Assembly: GCA_037074765.1 (NCBI GenBank)
Contig: JBAMDO010000102.1
Coordinates: 1-64,000, forward strand
Direction: 5' to 3'
From: Mansonella perstans
Taxonomy: Eukaryota > Nematoda > Chromadorea > Rhabditida > Onchocercidae
DNA: 64,000 bases
The translations under genes were made by a program, and so were the position numbers. How positions within the stretch are numbered: position 1 is the first letter of the stretch; each line of letters opens with the position of its first letter. Below are positions 23,701 through 38,268 of this stretch, in pieces. Under the pieces are notes generated by a model that did no database searches, was not told the DNA's origin, and worked only from the letters and a program-made list of their open reading frames with translations.

Positions 23701-26700
23701 AAAAATTACTAACATATGATTGTTTTTTAATATTTATTTTTTGTTAGCTTTAAAAAGAACACTCTCCTAGAAAAAGATGCATAATGGAGGGAAACCTTAA
23801 TGATAAATTCCGAAGTAGAAGTTGCTTTTCACTTTGAATTTCAAGATTCTGTTAAATTACATAAAATGAATGTCTTATTTACTCGAAAATGTAGCCACTG
23901 CAAACAGATTAATTAACATGAACTACAATTTATTCAAATAATTTACGAAAATTATAGTTGAAAGATGGAAGTCTTTCATCTACATCAAAAAATTATAGTC
24001 AGTAATTTGTAGGAATCATTATTGATTTATTATTGAGTTGTTTTTTTATTATTCATTATTCCAGGAAAATACCAAACATTTTCGTGACAAATTTCATCCT
24101 TTAGCATTTTTATATGCAAATGAATTTCAATCTTCTCCAGGACTTGATCTCTCTTACATTTTGTCTTTCCATTTGGAAGTTAACGAATAATTCTGAATTC
24201 ACTTCAGAGAAAGGGACGAAGCTCGACGAATGAAATTATTGAAACGAGAAAAGGGTTAGTTGATTTATTTGCACTTCAAATTGAAATGAAAAAATGATAA
24301 AACGACAAGCATTACCACTAATTTAAGTCCACTAGTATTCTCAGAGCCATTCATTCAATGCATATACCCTTATTGTTTCTTGATCTAATATTTAAATTCT
24401 ATAAAAATATTTTTTCTTCAATCAGATCGAAAAAATCCGAGAAAATACAAAATTTTTATTTTTCTTCTCCAGAATGATGTCTGATTATTTTAGAAAAGTA
24501 AAGATGAAAGTATGAAGGATAAGTAAATTTGAAAATAAAAATTACATAAAAAACAAACAGCGATCATAAAATGTTATAACTGAACAGAGTGATTGATTCT
24601 ATTCAACTTAATTTTGATTTCTAATTCTGCAAGAATACAAACATCTAGTTTTGGAGCTTCTCGCAATGAGTGTGTGTTATGATCGTGTGTTAAGAATTAG
24701 AGCATATTGTTTTAGAATCTATTCAAATAGTGAATAGAAATTTAGCTTTGCTTCATCGTGCCTTATGTCTTCCATATCATCCATTAAAGCTAATCCTCCT
24801 TGTTCGACGGGCTCAATTTAACATATTCAACAAATATGGATAGAAGAATTTTCTTGTCTTTAAACTTCAATTGCCAGGAATTTATGAAAATTACTCATTT
24901 CCGATCTTTTAATAAATTTTGTTGTTTTTATTGCGGATACGAAAAATTTCAGTTTGATTCATTTCTTCAACAATTTGTTTTATGCATTTTCCAATACTAT
25001 GGCTATATTTTTAATTTAACAGTGAAACTTTGTGATTACATTCTGCAGTGGAAATAACGGGAGTGGGAAACTTCTGCGTAATTATTAATATTTGTGTAAT
25101 AACTTCTGTGTAATTATTCTTACTGTGTAATTATTAATATTATTATGAGAATTTGCAATTTTCCAGTTTAAATCCACTTTTAAGTCTGAACGCTGATTAA
25201 AACAGAATAAACTCAAACAAGTCATTAAAAAAAGCACTTCTTATTTTGGGAAATATGGATGATTGATAGGTAAGATTACTGATAAGTACTTCTAAGTCAT
25301 TCATTTAGCATTGCTTTTGAAATTGGCTAACAAACATGGTAGATGGATGGCCTAGGGTTTCTTCCACACGACGAAAAGAATGACTGGCTGATAAGTTTTG
25401 CTTATGATGTGTGTCTATGTGTCTGTGTAAATGTATGTATATGCGTGTTTCTTGTGAGCAAACACACTGTATCAACTATTTTAATTTTCCTTTGCAAATT
25501 TTAATTTGCATTTCCAAATGCCTCAAAGTGCTTTGTTTTTAACGAGCTCTTTTAGTTTCAAAAGTTCCTTTTATTCTTCAAAGAGTGCTTCTAAAAATGA
25601 AACTTCTCCAAATAGCGACAAACTTGAATTCTGTACAGTTTTTTGTGTAAAGATATGTGATAATTTCTTATGCAAACATCAAAAGTGGAATTCAGTCGGT
25701 AACAGGAAGTTCTCTTATTTGAGAATGGATTTCACCCATTTTGTATACATACATTTGAGCACTGTTCATGAAAAATTCATTTTCTAGCTTGAAATTAACA
25801 AAAAGATTCATAGTTCAAATCTCTTACTGAATACAGTTTTTAATTATTATGAGCTAAAGAAAAAAGATTAAATAATGCAAGATAAACTGCTACCAAGTGT
25901 AAATACTTTGATATGATCCAGTTATCACTTTTCGAGTTATCAAAAAATTCGGTGGTTAACACTACCAATAACAAGTGAAAAAAAGACAAGCCTAATAAAT
26001 CTATGTATCAAACCAGTAAAAAATTAGCAATTGATTTACAATTCTTAAGGCCTGCTTAATCGTCTACTTCACTTTTCTCTAACAAAGATGACAACGTCTG
26101 AATCTATTAGCTACAGAAGCGCTGAAATACTGTCTTCCAGAACCTTTCTTAAAATCTGCATAATAGCCATTGCCCAATGAGCAGCTTTCTTTGCATCAGA
26201 TTTAAATGCTTAATTGCCTTTTGCTGAAGGATTGTTTATGTACATTGAAAATGCCTTTTGCAGTGATTAAATTTAGAAAGTAATTTGGAAATATTCAATT
26301 AATAAGTTGTTCAAAACAATGATGATAAATAATTTCTCTTAGATAAAAACAAATTTTCCATCATCAAGTTGTCCTTTTTCCAGGTTTCTTCTAACCGTAT
26401 CTCCTTTGTAAAACATATAAGTAGCAAAAATCGATATATTATACAAACAATACCTTTAAAAATTGCTTTGGTAAATTTAGAAGCAAAAATTAGTTCTCCA
26501 TACTAAAATGGAGAAAATTGATATTATGCCAGTCGAATTCTCGTTCTAATTGTTGACTTTTTCCGTATAATATTCAAAAAATATTTGTTTTTCCAAGTAT
26601 CAGTGTAGAAGTATTAAGGGAGAAATGGTGATACTCAAATCTGATATCCTCTAATAGCTCTAGCCATAATCGTTTTCGAAAAGAGAAAATCATTTGACAG

Positions 26701-28570
26701 ACTGTTATCGCTGCTGAATTTAATTGCATATCGTTTCATGAAGACCCATATGTTGTCTGATTTTATTGAAACATAAATTCGTCGAAAACGGATTTCAAAT
26801 ATACCTTTCATTGTTCATAGCTGGTAATAAGAGGCTAATTCTTTTCTCGCAAATTAATTAAATTTGTTATTATTCCTATATGGATGCAATTGAGCGAATT
26901 AGCATGAGAGCTAATGTAATTTATGCACCGCAAAAAACATCTGCAAAGCTTTATAAACAGAAAATAATATGCTAGGCTTAATTTTGCTGCACGTCACGTT
27001 AGTAACGACAGTTTGACTGGAATGGTTCACTTCTCGCAAATCTAAATTTTGAAAATTTCGCAAAATTTTTAAATCTTTTCAAACATTTTTCAAAATTCGT
27101 CAAAAATGGATATCAGTTTTTGATTCATGGTTGAAACCACATAATGATGATACGGCTTAGATTGTCAATAATCAGCTTGATATTGCTTGTTGTGCAACAT
27201 TTGTTTTGATGCGAATTCGAATATTCTTGGGAGAGATAGTTAGAGCAGTTCAATGTATTCATCGATAATTGGTTCTATAAACAATAGTTGCAATCAACAT
27301 TTTCATTTTTGGGAAGTGTTAACATTATGACAAATAGGAAAAAATATCCCAAATTTCCCGTTTGGCCAATAAACTTTTTTCTTCTTTTTAAACCGGTAAC
27401 CTAAAGTGGCAGTCGGACATTTTGTCTTCGATTGAAGAAGAATTTATTTGTCAGGATCGTTTTCCGATTTAATTGGTCGAGGTGTTCCTGAAAAAAATCA
27501 TTATATCAGAAAGTTATAAAGTGGGTCGACTGCTATTGTATCCGCCATTCAATACAAATGCACCTAATACGCAGATCAGGTAAATATTTGCAATGGAAGG
27601 TCCTAAAACTTGAAATTAAACAATTTTGTTATTAAATGCAATAGTCATTTGGAATCCTTATTTCATACTACATTTCGACAATTATCAATTTTTATTTCTG
27701 TTAAAGAGGGAGATATTCTGAAGATATTCTTTTTGAACTATTTGCAATCACTTAATATTCGCAATTTAAATATTTGCTTCAATAAAAAAATTCTTCAAAT
27801 CTCTGATGTTGTCAATGGTCAAAATATTTGTCAGCTTTATGCATATTGTCAATTTAGCTAATTCTTCACTTTTCTCAACTGATATGAGCAAGTTTTCGAA
27901 AAAAGTTTCATGTCGTAATGGTAACCTTTAACTAGTTTTTTCAGTTATAAATGAAGATGCAGCAAATACAAATTTTTTGAATCCTAGAAAGGTAGCAGGA
28001 AGCTACATAAATCTTCCTGAAAGTATTCCGAATCCATCAGCATACACTGATATAACAATGCTTCAGTAGGAAAGCGGGTATACTGAAGAAGACTTTGAGA
28101 AAAATTTTTCAACAAACTGTTTAAAAGTATTTGTACAGTGGGAACTATTCATGAGGGTCACCATTCATGTCATTAAAAGTATCTATTGCAGGAATTCTGC
28201 ACTGGGAGAGTTTTCTTTTAAACTATTAAATCAAACCACTAAATCAAAATGCACGCAAAAAGAACAAATTTTTTTCAAAATGTTAGAGAAGAAAGAAACT
28301 GTGATGAAGTTGATAAGCAGTGTTGGATGGAGGATGGAGAAAAGATCGAGAAAATTTTAGTTAGCAAAAATGGTACATGAAGATAAGGAGAGTGATGAGA
28401 ATGAGGAGAGGTGATTACAGAAACTGGTAATTCATTTCACAATCTTACCTCTCTTTCCCTCAACAAAAAACTTTTTCTCAGGTCAATAACATATCATTCA
28501 CACTAGAGAGGTGAAGAAAGCAACAGAAAGAGGATTTAAACGAAAAAGAATAAAGAGACAAAAGTTTTCG
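20742..28570 (+). CDS. Unrecognised gene made of nine small exons (partial model)
   Basis: Exons with phase-consistent joins: 20742-20822, 20964-21103, 21541-21547 (7 nt), 21606-21691, 24208-24254, 27945-28065, 28192-28300, 28361-28410, 28507-28570. Exon 2 is the strongest: 46 open codons with high Arg/Lys (MSSKYRKKKKFSFHLGEQKR) and a strong GTAAGA donor. Exon 4 contains ELYILLTGQDKPLFFGENAL; exon 5 ERDEARRMKLLKREK; exon 6 KVAGSYINLPESIPNPSAY; exon 8 MVHEDKESDENEE; exon 9 EVKKATERGFKRKRIKRQK. In exon 6 the frame meets TAG exactly where the donor CA|GTAGGA lies, and the next exon joins in phase, so the TAG is read as intronic. The start ATG follows an acceptor (GGTTATTTCAG, ends 20723). There is no signal peptide; no membrane helix appears in these exons. 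The last exons are less certain (exon 7 can instead run to a stop at 28360), and exons may be missing in the large introns. I do not recognise the family; the protein is basic and probably intracellular. Confidence 0.5.
23021..23418. repeat. Diverged direct repeat, two copies
   Basis: A segment of about 70 nt at 23021-23092 (containing ATTGGCTTATTACTCTTAT) recurs in diverged form at 23350-23418 (ACTGGCTTATTACTCTCAT), about 330 nt apart, in the same orientation. It lies inside a large intron of the micro-exon gene and has no coding sense. Confidence 0.55.
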
Positions 28571-30890
28571 GTTTCATTCATTAATTCTTTTAGTTCCTTT
28601 TTTTTTTCCGATTCTATCAAATTACTAAGCTTGTTCTCTAACTTGTTAGCTTTAGACTTTCTATCTTACCCATATCCCTTCATCCTCAGATCCATCTGTT
28701 TTTAAATCCTACTTTACGACTTTCTTTTCCTTCATAAGCTGATAAATTTCTATCCCAGTACTTACGCATATCTCATTCTGAATAATATTTTCTCGCTTTC
28801 CATCTTCTAACCACTCATTTGTATTATCATTAATGTACTTGTCGATATTTCCATTCCCATTGTTTCTATTTTCTGGAAACTAAAATTTCATTTGCATTAC
28901 GTCTTACATTGTAAACAAATTCAAAATGTTGAAATGATCACCTTTCTGTCGCTTTTTTTCCATTCACAGTCTCGAAATTTCATCAGCTGCGCAAATGAGA
29001 TATTTAAACAGAAACACTTTCCAAGATTTCTTTAATCACTGCTAATAATGTTATCATTTTTCATTGATCCCTGTAGAGATTCATTCTTATATTGCTGTCA
29101 TTATTATTAATTGTACAAATTATCCCATCCCATCCATTTCGACTGACAATACTTACTAACACCTATGGAGACTGGAGATAATTAATTGAAAATGGGACAA
29201 AATTTTGCCTTCCATTTTGGGATTTGAATGAATTAACACAAAGAGCTGATGATAGCTATGTTCCTTCTATCACAATTACTGTTCTCGATGGCACTTCTTT
29301 TTTTCCTGCTTTTTCTGCTAGATAAAAAAATCGTTTCATGTTAAGATTCTTAATTTCATCCTAACTGATGTGCTTTATCTATTATTAAAGATGGGTATAA
29401 AGTAGTATTAATAGTAGAGTGACATGTCATATTACCTCTGAAATAATTTCTTCGCATCGTTGACAATGTTTATTTATCCTACCATCATCTTACTTAGAGC
29501 AGAAGAGGGCATTTACGAAAAACTTTTTGAGATTTGACTGAAACTTAAACACTGCTGGGGTGTTTTTTTTTTTTGGAAAACTAAAAGTGCGTTTGTTTGT
29601 TCCTAATTTAAAAATATAAGAACCGTCCAATTTGCTGACACTATTTGCTTCAGAAGACGAAGCAATTATTGGCATAATCTATCTACATGTTTGTCAGTCT
29701 TGAGACATCAATAATTATTTTCAACCAAAGAAACCGAAAAAAACCGAATATAATATATGACTCTTGGCTTCAATAAATTGGCACAATAGTTTTCTCAAAA
29801 TTCTAGACCGTTTTTTTTTACAAAGGCTGCAAAATCTCAAAAATGTTATCACAGAACATGTGATATTAAGTCGACTTTCAATTGTAATTTGAAAATAGTA
29901 AGCCGAATTTTCGCTCAGGGATTTGTGTCAGATATGTGATGTACTTCATCGAGCAATCGAATTTTCAGTTATTGATTAATATTCAGTTAGAATTGATTTA
30001 CCATTAATTTTCTACATTGCAATGAATTCCTTTACTGTTCACAGGAAAATCGGTCAAATATTTAGGTCAAATATTTTTTTTTTTTTAATAAAATCATTGA
30101 TCCAATATTTTCCTTATTCATTAATCTTGAATCTTTCTATGTCTATAAAGCAAACAGAAACGCTAAGATACCATCTTTTAAGCATCTTATGATACCCTCT
30201 GCTAATTTTTTTGCTTTCTATTGGGAACCTCTAAGGACCTCTGAAAACTACTTTGTCTTTTATAAATATGGATTCCTCAGTATTGTAGTTAGTCTTCAAC
30301 GTATTCAAAAAGATTCATATGTAAATTCTACGCTTGACAAATTATATTGCATAGCAATAATATATCTTCCCCAATATTTTGATATATGTAAATTATGTTT
30401 CGGCATTTGCATTTTCTAAATTTATGCCCGACAATTGAGTCTTAAAAAGTTTCTGCCTCTCCAATTGAATTTTCGAAGTTTACTTGCTGCTAATGAAATT
30501 TGTTGTTATTTACTATTTTTGTTTTGCTAAAATAACACCGAAGATCCGCTTCCAACTCATTCTATTATAGTTGAATGGAAACGAGGAAGTTCCAGCGCAA
30601 ATCTTAACTTCAGCTGGAAGCCAAAACAAATTTTAATTTCAAAAAGAAACTTATTTATTAGTCGTCTTTCAACGATAAAAAATTTTGCTCCGAGCTTTCA
30701 TTGCTTCAATCAATCATGGAATTTCATTACCGAATTCAAAGATAGCATTGATAAACTAAAATTCGTTCTATTCCTATTCCGTCTCTGAAAGGATTACAGA
30801 AATCACAAAAATCATGTTTTGCGAAGATCTACCTGATCCTTTGTCAGCAATCAAAAAATAAACGATTTTCTGATCCATTTTTTGTTCAGC
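28571..30890. other. Region without a recognised gene
   Basis: AT-rich. A frame on the plus strand is open from about 30527 to 30787 (about 86 codons, segment IIVEWKRGSSSANLNFSWKP) but has no ATG and no clear donor, so it is not called. A minus-strand frame at 29490-29675 has a plausible start segment (MPIIASSSEANSVSKLDG) without further support. The TTTTTTGTTCAG ending near 30890 is the probable trans-splice acceptor of the next gene. Confidence 0.4.
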
Positions 30891-30923
30891 AGTTTGCTTA
30901 ATTCTGATTGCTGAATTCATATA

Positions 30924-33900
30924 ATGGCGATGACACCAGAAATTGCAGTAGAAAAAACCTCTATTGCTCCAAAAACTCAAAAAAATAAACGTCGCCAACA
31001 TGCTGAAGTTAAACAACAACAGAGTCAATTGCTGGAGCAACATTTTCTGCAGTTGCCGCAACAGTATTCGCCAATCCATGGTTACTGCCATTATCATACA
31101 GATAGTTCAGATCATCAGCAGAATGCTTCGTCATCTAAACAACAATCAACTTCATCTTCCCCAATTTCATCGCCAAAACTTACATTTCGCGAGTCGCTTC
31201 GAGAATCATTTCGTGATTCTTATGTGCCTAAAATTTGGTCTAACTTGCGAAAGTCAGCTTCCGAAATAAGTTTAGTCTGGGAAGCAATGCGTTATGCGCC
31301 TTCACAAAAGCATGAAGTACCATTTAGGCCAGTTGTTGAGAGTATTGTGGTTGGCAATAATGTTTCCAATTCGATTCCTAGACCAGTAGTGAAAAAACGA
31401 AAACGTCGTAAAGCATTAGTTATGTGGCAAAATTATTCACCGCAGCATCTCAACAAACAAATACGATATGGTAAATAATAAATCATTTTTTTAATTCCGT
31501 TTTTTTAAAAAACCGAATCCTAGAATATGAAAGTGGAAAGTTCCCTAACTTCATCATTTTATTTTTCATCACTTAATCATTTCCTTATCACTTTAATTCA
31601 TCTAAGTACAGAACATTTTGTTCCCATCACAAAGCTTCACAGTTATTTAAATTATGAAAAATTTTTCTTATGGAATTACCACATATTTTAATTTTATTTT
31701 TCTCCGTTGATAAGCTGTTTCCTGAAAATTTTCAAAAAATCAAAAGTTTTCCCATTTTGTGTAAAAATTTTTTTCTGATATATATCTTATAGAAATATGG
31801 ATCATAAGTTAGCATACTTACGCCAATTTTTGACGATTTTACTCTTTTAATTGATGGAACAGTTGTTGTAGGCACAGAGAACTGTTTGGAGAAAACTTTA
31901 CAACTCGAAACGTTCTTCAACATTTCTAAGAAATCACTCTGCTCTACACTGTGCTTTACACATTGTGACAATTATTGGATGAGTTTATATGCTTAAATTG
32001 AAAACTAAGAAATCAATGTGGGATGTAATTATTGACTAAATCTCAGCTTAAAAGTTTATTTGGTAAATGAACATTCAAATTAATGGCAGCAGTAAATGAA
32101 GTCATCGATTGAAAGAAAAAGATGCATTGATGAAAATGTTAAATTAGATTGAGGCAATTTTGGGAAAAGTGGCAATTCAGTGAAATATCATATAATCATT
32201 TCTATATTAGTGAAATTAATTTTCGCTCGAATGAACTTTTTACGGGTTACAGATGAAGAACTGATAAGTCCAACGACAGCTCAACTTATCTTTTTTGAAA
32301 ATTTCAATTCATTTTTTAAATTTAGAAGACAATATCACTTTTATTTATGAATCAATCTTTTCACTATACTGTGCTTCACACATTTCATGCTTAAATTAAA
32401 TTTCAAACAAAATGTCGTTGTAGATTGTGCTCTTTGTGAGGGAACAGAAAAGCCAAAAGTGTGAATGATAAGTTATTGATTGTCAGTTACCTATCCATTT
32501 AATGTTCATCCATTGATCATCACTGACATTTCTTTCACATTGTTGCCAGTTACAGAAATTTCAGAAAGATTACCAGAACTAATTTGAGTAGTTCTAATTT
32601 CTATATAGAATAAAAGGCGAATAAATTTTAACAGTTTTCCTAAGCATCTTTCATCGAAGACAGAAAACGTGTACTTCTTCTGTATTTCACGGCGAAATTA
32701 AAATTTCTTTTTGATTTGCATATGTTTTTAAATTATACTTATTGAAAACTATTCTTGTACTACATCCATTACATAGCCAAAGGACTTGATTTACCAACAA
32801 GTGATTCTTAATTGACAAGCTTTTACTACTACTAACTAAAGTTTTCGTTTGCCAACAGTTGGGCTCATATCCCTTTATCATTTGCTTTATAAAAGTTGTT
32901 CTACTCAAAAAAAGGTCAAGAAAATAATTTGGATTTTTATGATATGAAATTGATTAAATTCGAAAGGCGCAACATTTATTAAGAATCTTTAAAGAAATAG
33001 AACTTCACAATTATTATAAAGAGATGTAATTTAATAATTACTTAATGATTCTGAACTAATCATGATTATAATGATCATGCGGTGTGCATGCCATTAATTT
33101 TTCTTTGAAGACAAAAAGTAGAAATAATTGCGAAGTTCTATTTTTTCTTTTTTTAAAGATTCTTGTGGTCTTAGAGGATGCAGAAAATTAGGTAAACATT
33201 CCACTTGAATATAAATTCTCGAAAAATGGATTCATTGTTTGCATGAATGAATTGGACAAGTATTAATTGTCTACTCGGTCCTCTTTAGAGACTCTTAAGC
33301 GACCTCTCTACAAAATTTTACTTTTCTAGTCTAGCTTTCCTGAACATGGGGGCACTGGTTCATTCTAATCCTATGCTTTTGATATATTATAGTGCTTTTG
33401 ATGTATTACACTTCTATATCTTTATTACATTCTTGTGGGTGTCATGCACCTGTAGACCATAGCACCGGTTAATCCAAAAATATAGACTGTCCATTTCGTC
33501 TAACTGTTGCTTGTTGAGTTCAGATTTAACACTCAATATGTTTCTAGGCCTTTTCATCATGAATGTAGACATATTTCTACTACTCCACGTGAATGAAAAA
33601 ATTTTCCCTTAAAAAAGCAAACTTTTTCAATAGAGTCGGGTAAATTTTGTTCGTCAAAGTTACGACAAGCATCAAAAAAGTGTGTTTTATATGAAACAAT
33701 TCATTATGTAATTATTTGTTTTTAAATTTAACTAACTTCTCGGTTTCGATGAGTTGGTGACGGTATTAATCTATCACAGTTCGTTGAAGTCTGCTAAGAA
33801 ATGAGGTTGTCGAGTCATTTGGAATTTTTCATAAATTATTACATCAATTCATTTATAGAATAAATTTGCATAAATCCAAACAAAAAGCTAAGCAATTGTA

Positions 33901-36900
33901 ATTTAAATAATTGGCATTACTTCTTTCTGCACTAATTGAATGCTTCTTTTGCTTTGTTGAGCAAAATTTCCCATGACTTCAATATATAGAAAATCTCAAA
34001 ACTATGAATGACTTATTATATTCCACAAACATCCGGAAATATCCACAAATAAAAATATTGATTAGTACTTTTTTTTTAAAGCAGATTCTGACGAAGTTAA
34101 AAGTGAACCGGTGAAGCGTCACTTATTATCAATTATGCTTACTTTAATAGTAATTTCTACGCATTTGCAGTGTTTTCGGAGATTTTATTTTCTCACTTTT
34201 GGGCAGTGTAAACTGATTGAAATTAAGTTAATCCCAAAGTGAACAGCGATCTGTCAAGTGCATCAATTTTTATTGCAACAAAAATCAAGGATGACAGAAA
34301 TCGAAGCATTTAGATAATACTAAATTACAAATAACTATAGTTCAAGAATTTCTGTCATCAATCAGGTTTCCGAATTGTATATATTCTGTGGAACACGAGA
34401 AAAAAAAATGCTAATTCATGCTTCAATAATTTCCCAATCATGAGAATCCTATTTAGGCATCAAAGAAAGCAATTATTTTATGCAATATAAATTGCAATTA
34501 TTTTATGCAATATAAACAATTAATTTTATGCAATATAAACAGATAAATTGCTTTTGCGAGAAAGCAATTATTTTATGCAATATAAACACAGATAAATTGT
34601 TTTTGCGAGATAGTCGACTGGTCCGAAATATGTTTAACTATCGTCCTTCAATATTTCACGCAGAATTCTCTCTTGCAAGTAAAACCACTTAGTTTCACCA
34701 ATACTTTTCAACCACTCATTAAAATTACTAAATAATTTGTATCTTTTAGTATTTGGTTATTTTTTATAAAGGCCATTGTCTTCGAAAAAAATTATGAATT
34801 TTGATTCAGTAAAATGCTTTACCCTATTGCTTTACTGCGCTTCATGGGTCTCTCGGCATAAAGAACTGTGAATTTTAATTGTTAGGCAAACAACAAGAAA
34901 CTTGCTAATAATGCACCCTTATAAAAACCCGAAAAGTTTTTAGCACTTATTTAATTGGTTTTTTTGTAGAATCAGATCGATCCAGTATCATCGAAAGTAA
35001 ATTATCTCATTGTGTCTGAATTGAATTCTCATAGAGCAATCACCAGTTCAGTTATATTATTTTGATAAAGACAGAAATCTTTAGGAAATAACATCGTCAA
35101 GAAATTTACTTTATTATAGCAGATTGTTGAAATTTCAAGCGATTAATTTTTAAGCCTTGCAACAGAACTCATCATTGAAGCTTTTGTGCATTACATAAAT
35201 TATTAGTAAAGAAAATGAAAGCAGGAAACTTTTTATTAATAACAAATTGCTATTAAAAAGTTCAGCGACTACAGCAGCCCATTATCGTGCTCCTTATTAT
35301 TCGTCTTTGTAAGATGACATTAGACATTTTTTGTTTTCAGTTCCCTGCATATATCTCAACCAGTCTTTTCATTTCATTTCAAAACAGACTAACTTGTCAA
35401 TTTTCTTTCATTTATAATTCGCATACACTACTTTATCCATTGAATAGAAGCAGAAATGCCTTTCAACGGAAATATTTTAATGAAAATTTTGCAGCTGCTT
35501 TTTGTTGTTTATACTCTTTTGAATTACAAAAAACTCATTTGATGGAAAAAAATTACTTTTTAATTGTTCTTTCTAACTGAAATTTCAATAAATGAATGAG
35601 TAGTATGGAGCTGTTAGTGAGATTTATAAATTTTGCAGTAATTTTTTATGATTTAAATTTCTCGCCATTTGGTATTGTCAGTTCAAAAAAAGTTGGACTT
35701 TGTGAATAAATTGGTTCACTTTTATTCATAGAAACTGCAGCTCATTGATTATGATAACTTTTCAATCAATAAAATTTTAAAGAAATTAGGGAACTACATG
35801 ACTTACTTCTGTTTGTTAAACTTTTAATTTGATAAGCTTTTTTTCTCCTATTTTTGTTTTTTACAAGCAACGATTCTGAAAGTGATCAAAAAATCTTCCC
35901 AACATAAAATCCAAAAAGTAAGCTAAATTTTCATTATTTAAAAGAACTTTTGAATGACATGAAATATTTGAACTAGAATTAAATTGAAAAAGATTAATTG
36001 CAAATTAAAAGAATTTTTCGCGAGTTATTTCAGTACAAGAAGAAAAAGCAATGCAAGCAGCACCATCAGCCCCTATTGATGCATCCAAATTTGTTGCATA
36101 TGTTACCGAACGAAGAAAAAAGAGGATTTTATTTAAAGGCGAATATATTGTAAGTTTCTTGAAAAATTTTTTACACTACATAAACAATAAGATGCATTTG
36201 TCACCTCATTGTTATGTTTATGCAAACTGATCACATTTTCACCTATAATTTACAAATCTTTATTATCTTTTCTATTTTTAAGCAAGCTCGAAATAAAATG
36301 CTCAAATTTGCAGATGATATTACGTTCGATAGATCCAACCAAATGTCGATGCGATATTGGTCAAGCAATGCAGAGTCGTAATCAATTTCCTGACACATTG
36401 CCATATGATTACAATCGCGTCATACTGCGTAGGCTCCCGGGTGACAAAAATTCACATTATGCTAATGCTAGTTATGTTAATGTTAGTTTCTAATTTATTA
36501 ATTTTCTTCTAAAGATTGCCTTTTTTCTTCAGAATTTTAATATTTCTAGCAAAAATTTAAATTTAAAAATATAAAATCAAAACTTTTGAATGAACTAAAA
36601 ATTTAGCACATCGTAACATTCTTTATTAAATTTTATTGTCCGATTGTTACAACATAAATCCTTTACAAATAACTAAAAATAATTAATTAATGCTATTTTT
36701 GCACTCTTCAATCATTCCAGAGTTGGTTACGTGAAAAGGCTTATGTTGTGACACAAGCCGCTAGGACCAAACCCGCAGTAGCGGAATTTTGGAGATTGAT
36801 CTGGGAGCTTGGCTCAAATTGTATTGTTATGTTAACTAAAGTTTTTGATTTTATGCGGGTTAGTCAACATTTAATTCTTTCTAATTAAATAATTAACTTT

Positions 36901-38223
36901 ATTCTGAGGTTTTTTGATCAATGATTTAAAGCAATGTTTAAGTTTTTAGTAATAATTAGTCTAAATTCCAACGAATTTAGATAACTAATTGCAGGCTGCT
37001 GAAACAATCTTAACATTGTATATTAAAAGAAAACAAATTTTCTCTATTCAAAATAAATGTAATTGTAGGTTATGTGTCTACAATACTGGCCTGCTATTAC
37101 CACTGAGTATGGCCAAATTGAAGTAGAAACACTGGAGACCAAAAGTTATGCTCACTTTGTAAGTACAAACTTGAAAAAAAGAATAAACAGCAATTTTTTC
37201 AGCAGTTGATCTGTATAGAATTATAAGAGTAAAACTGAATTATTGTTTAGATAATATGGCTCATTTATCAACTGATCGTTCTAATGTAATGACAACTCAT
37301 TCACCTCAAATGAATTTAACAGATAAATTTTTGAACAGATTGGTATTAAATAGATAAAAAGCCTGCTATCATTTTATATTTTGTTTCTAGGATTGATTTC
37401 CTAAAAGTTTATGGATTTTTTCCAGTAATTTGCTCTTACTTTAATCAAATAGAAGATTGAATTTATAGATTATTCGCACGTTGCGGTTATCGAAAGCAGA
37501 CCCGGATGTTGGACAACAAACCCGTGTGGTTAAACATTTTCACTTTACCGAATGGGAGCTGAACAGTTTACCGTATATTAGCGCTTTTATTGAATTACGT
37601 CGACGAGTTCGTCAATATACTGACAAATTTCGTGCTGATGCACCAATTGTTGTACATTGCAGGTTTGTTCATTTTTATTAGGCTCAAGTCTTTTAATATT
37701 TCAATCATTTGTATAGTCGAATTTGAACAAAGGCATCACTGGAAGACAATTTTTTTTTTTTTGGAATAATGGATTTTGATTTTCCAAAAAATAAAGATAC
37801 ATATTTTAGCAGTAGTGTTAAAGCAAACTTTTGTGCTTTATGATTTCAATTTAATTAAAGATTAAATTCATTTAAAATTTTTCCTTGCAAAAGGTATCGA
37901 AGGAAGTCATATTTATAGCGAGAAAGTCTGAAACATGAGGATAGATAGTATCGTTATCGTTGGATTTGAAATATTTAATTGCCTTATCCAAAATGACACC
38001 TGAAAAATAGATTTCCGAATAACAATTTTCCGCGTCTTTATTGCTAGTTTATTTGCTTGATACATGACAGAAAAGAAGAACTATTGTTTGCATGACTGAA
38101 AATGCTTGTCCTTCATTTTGTCCGTGGTTTGACATTGAAAATAGAAAGTTTAATGAAAAAGAAGACAAAAGTAGAAAGTGAAAAAGGAAAAGATAGTTTG
38201 TTTACTCAATATCACATATCAAT

Positions 38224-38268
<45 letters not shown>

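Noticed and set aside
24065..24178. Open frame of 38 codons with acceptor and donor just before exon 24208
   Set aside because: The intron to the next exon would be only 29 nt, too short, and skipping it gives a good phase match.
28066..28068. Stop-codon readthrough in an otherwise long open frame (27945-28360)
   Set aside because: A donor (GTAGGA) overlapping the TAG and an acceptor at 28191 in the right phase explain it more simply by splicing.
30527..30787. Long open frame upstream of the phosphatase start, with an FN3-like look
   Set aside because: No ATG, no donor, and in-frame stops separate it from the phosphatase start exon.
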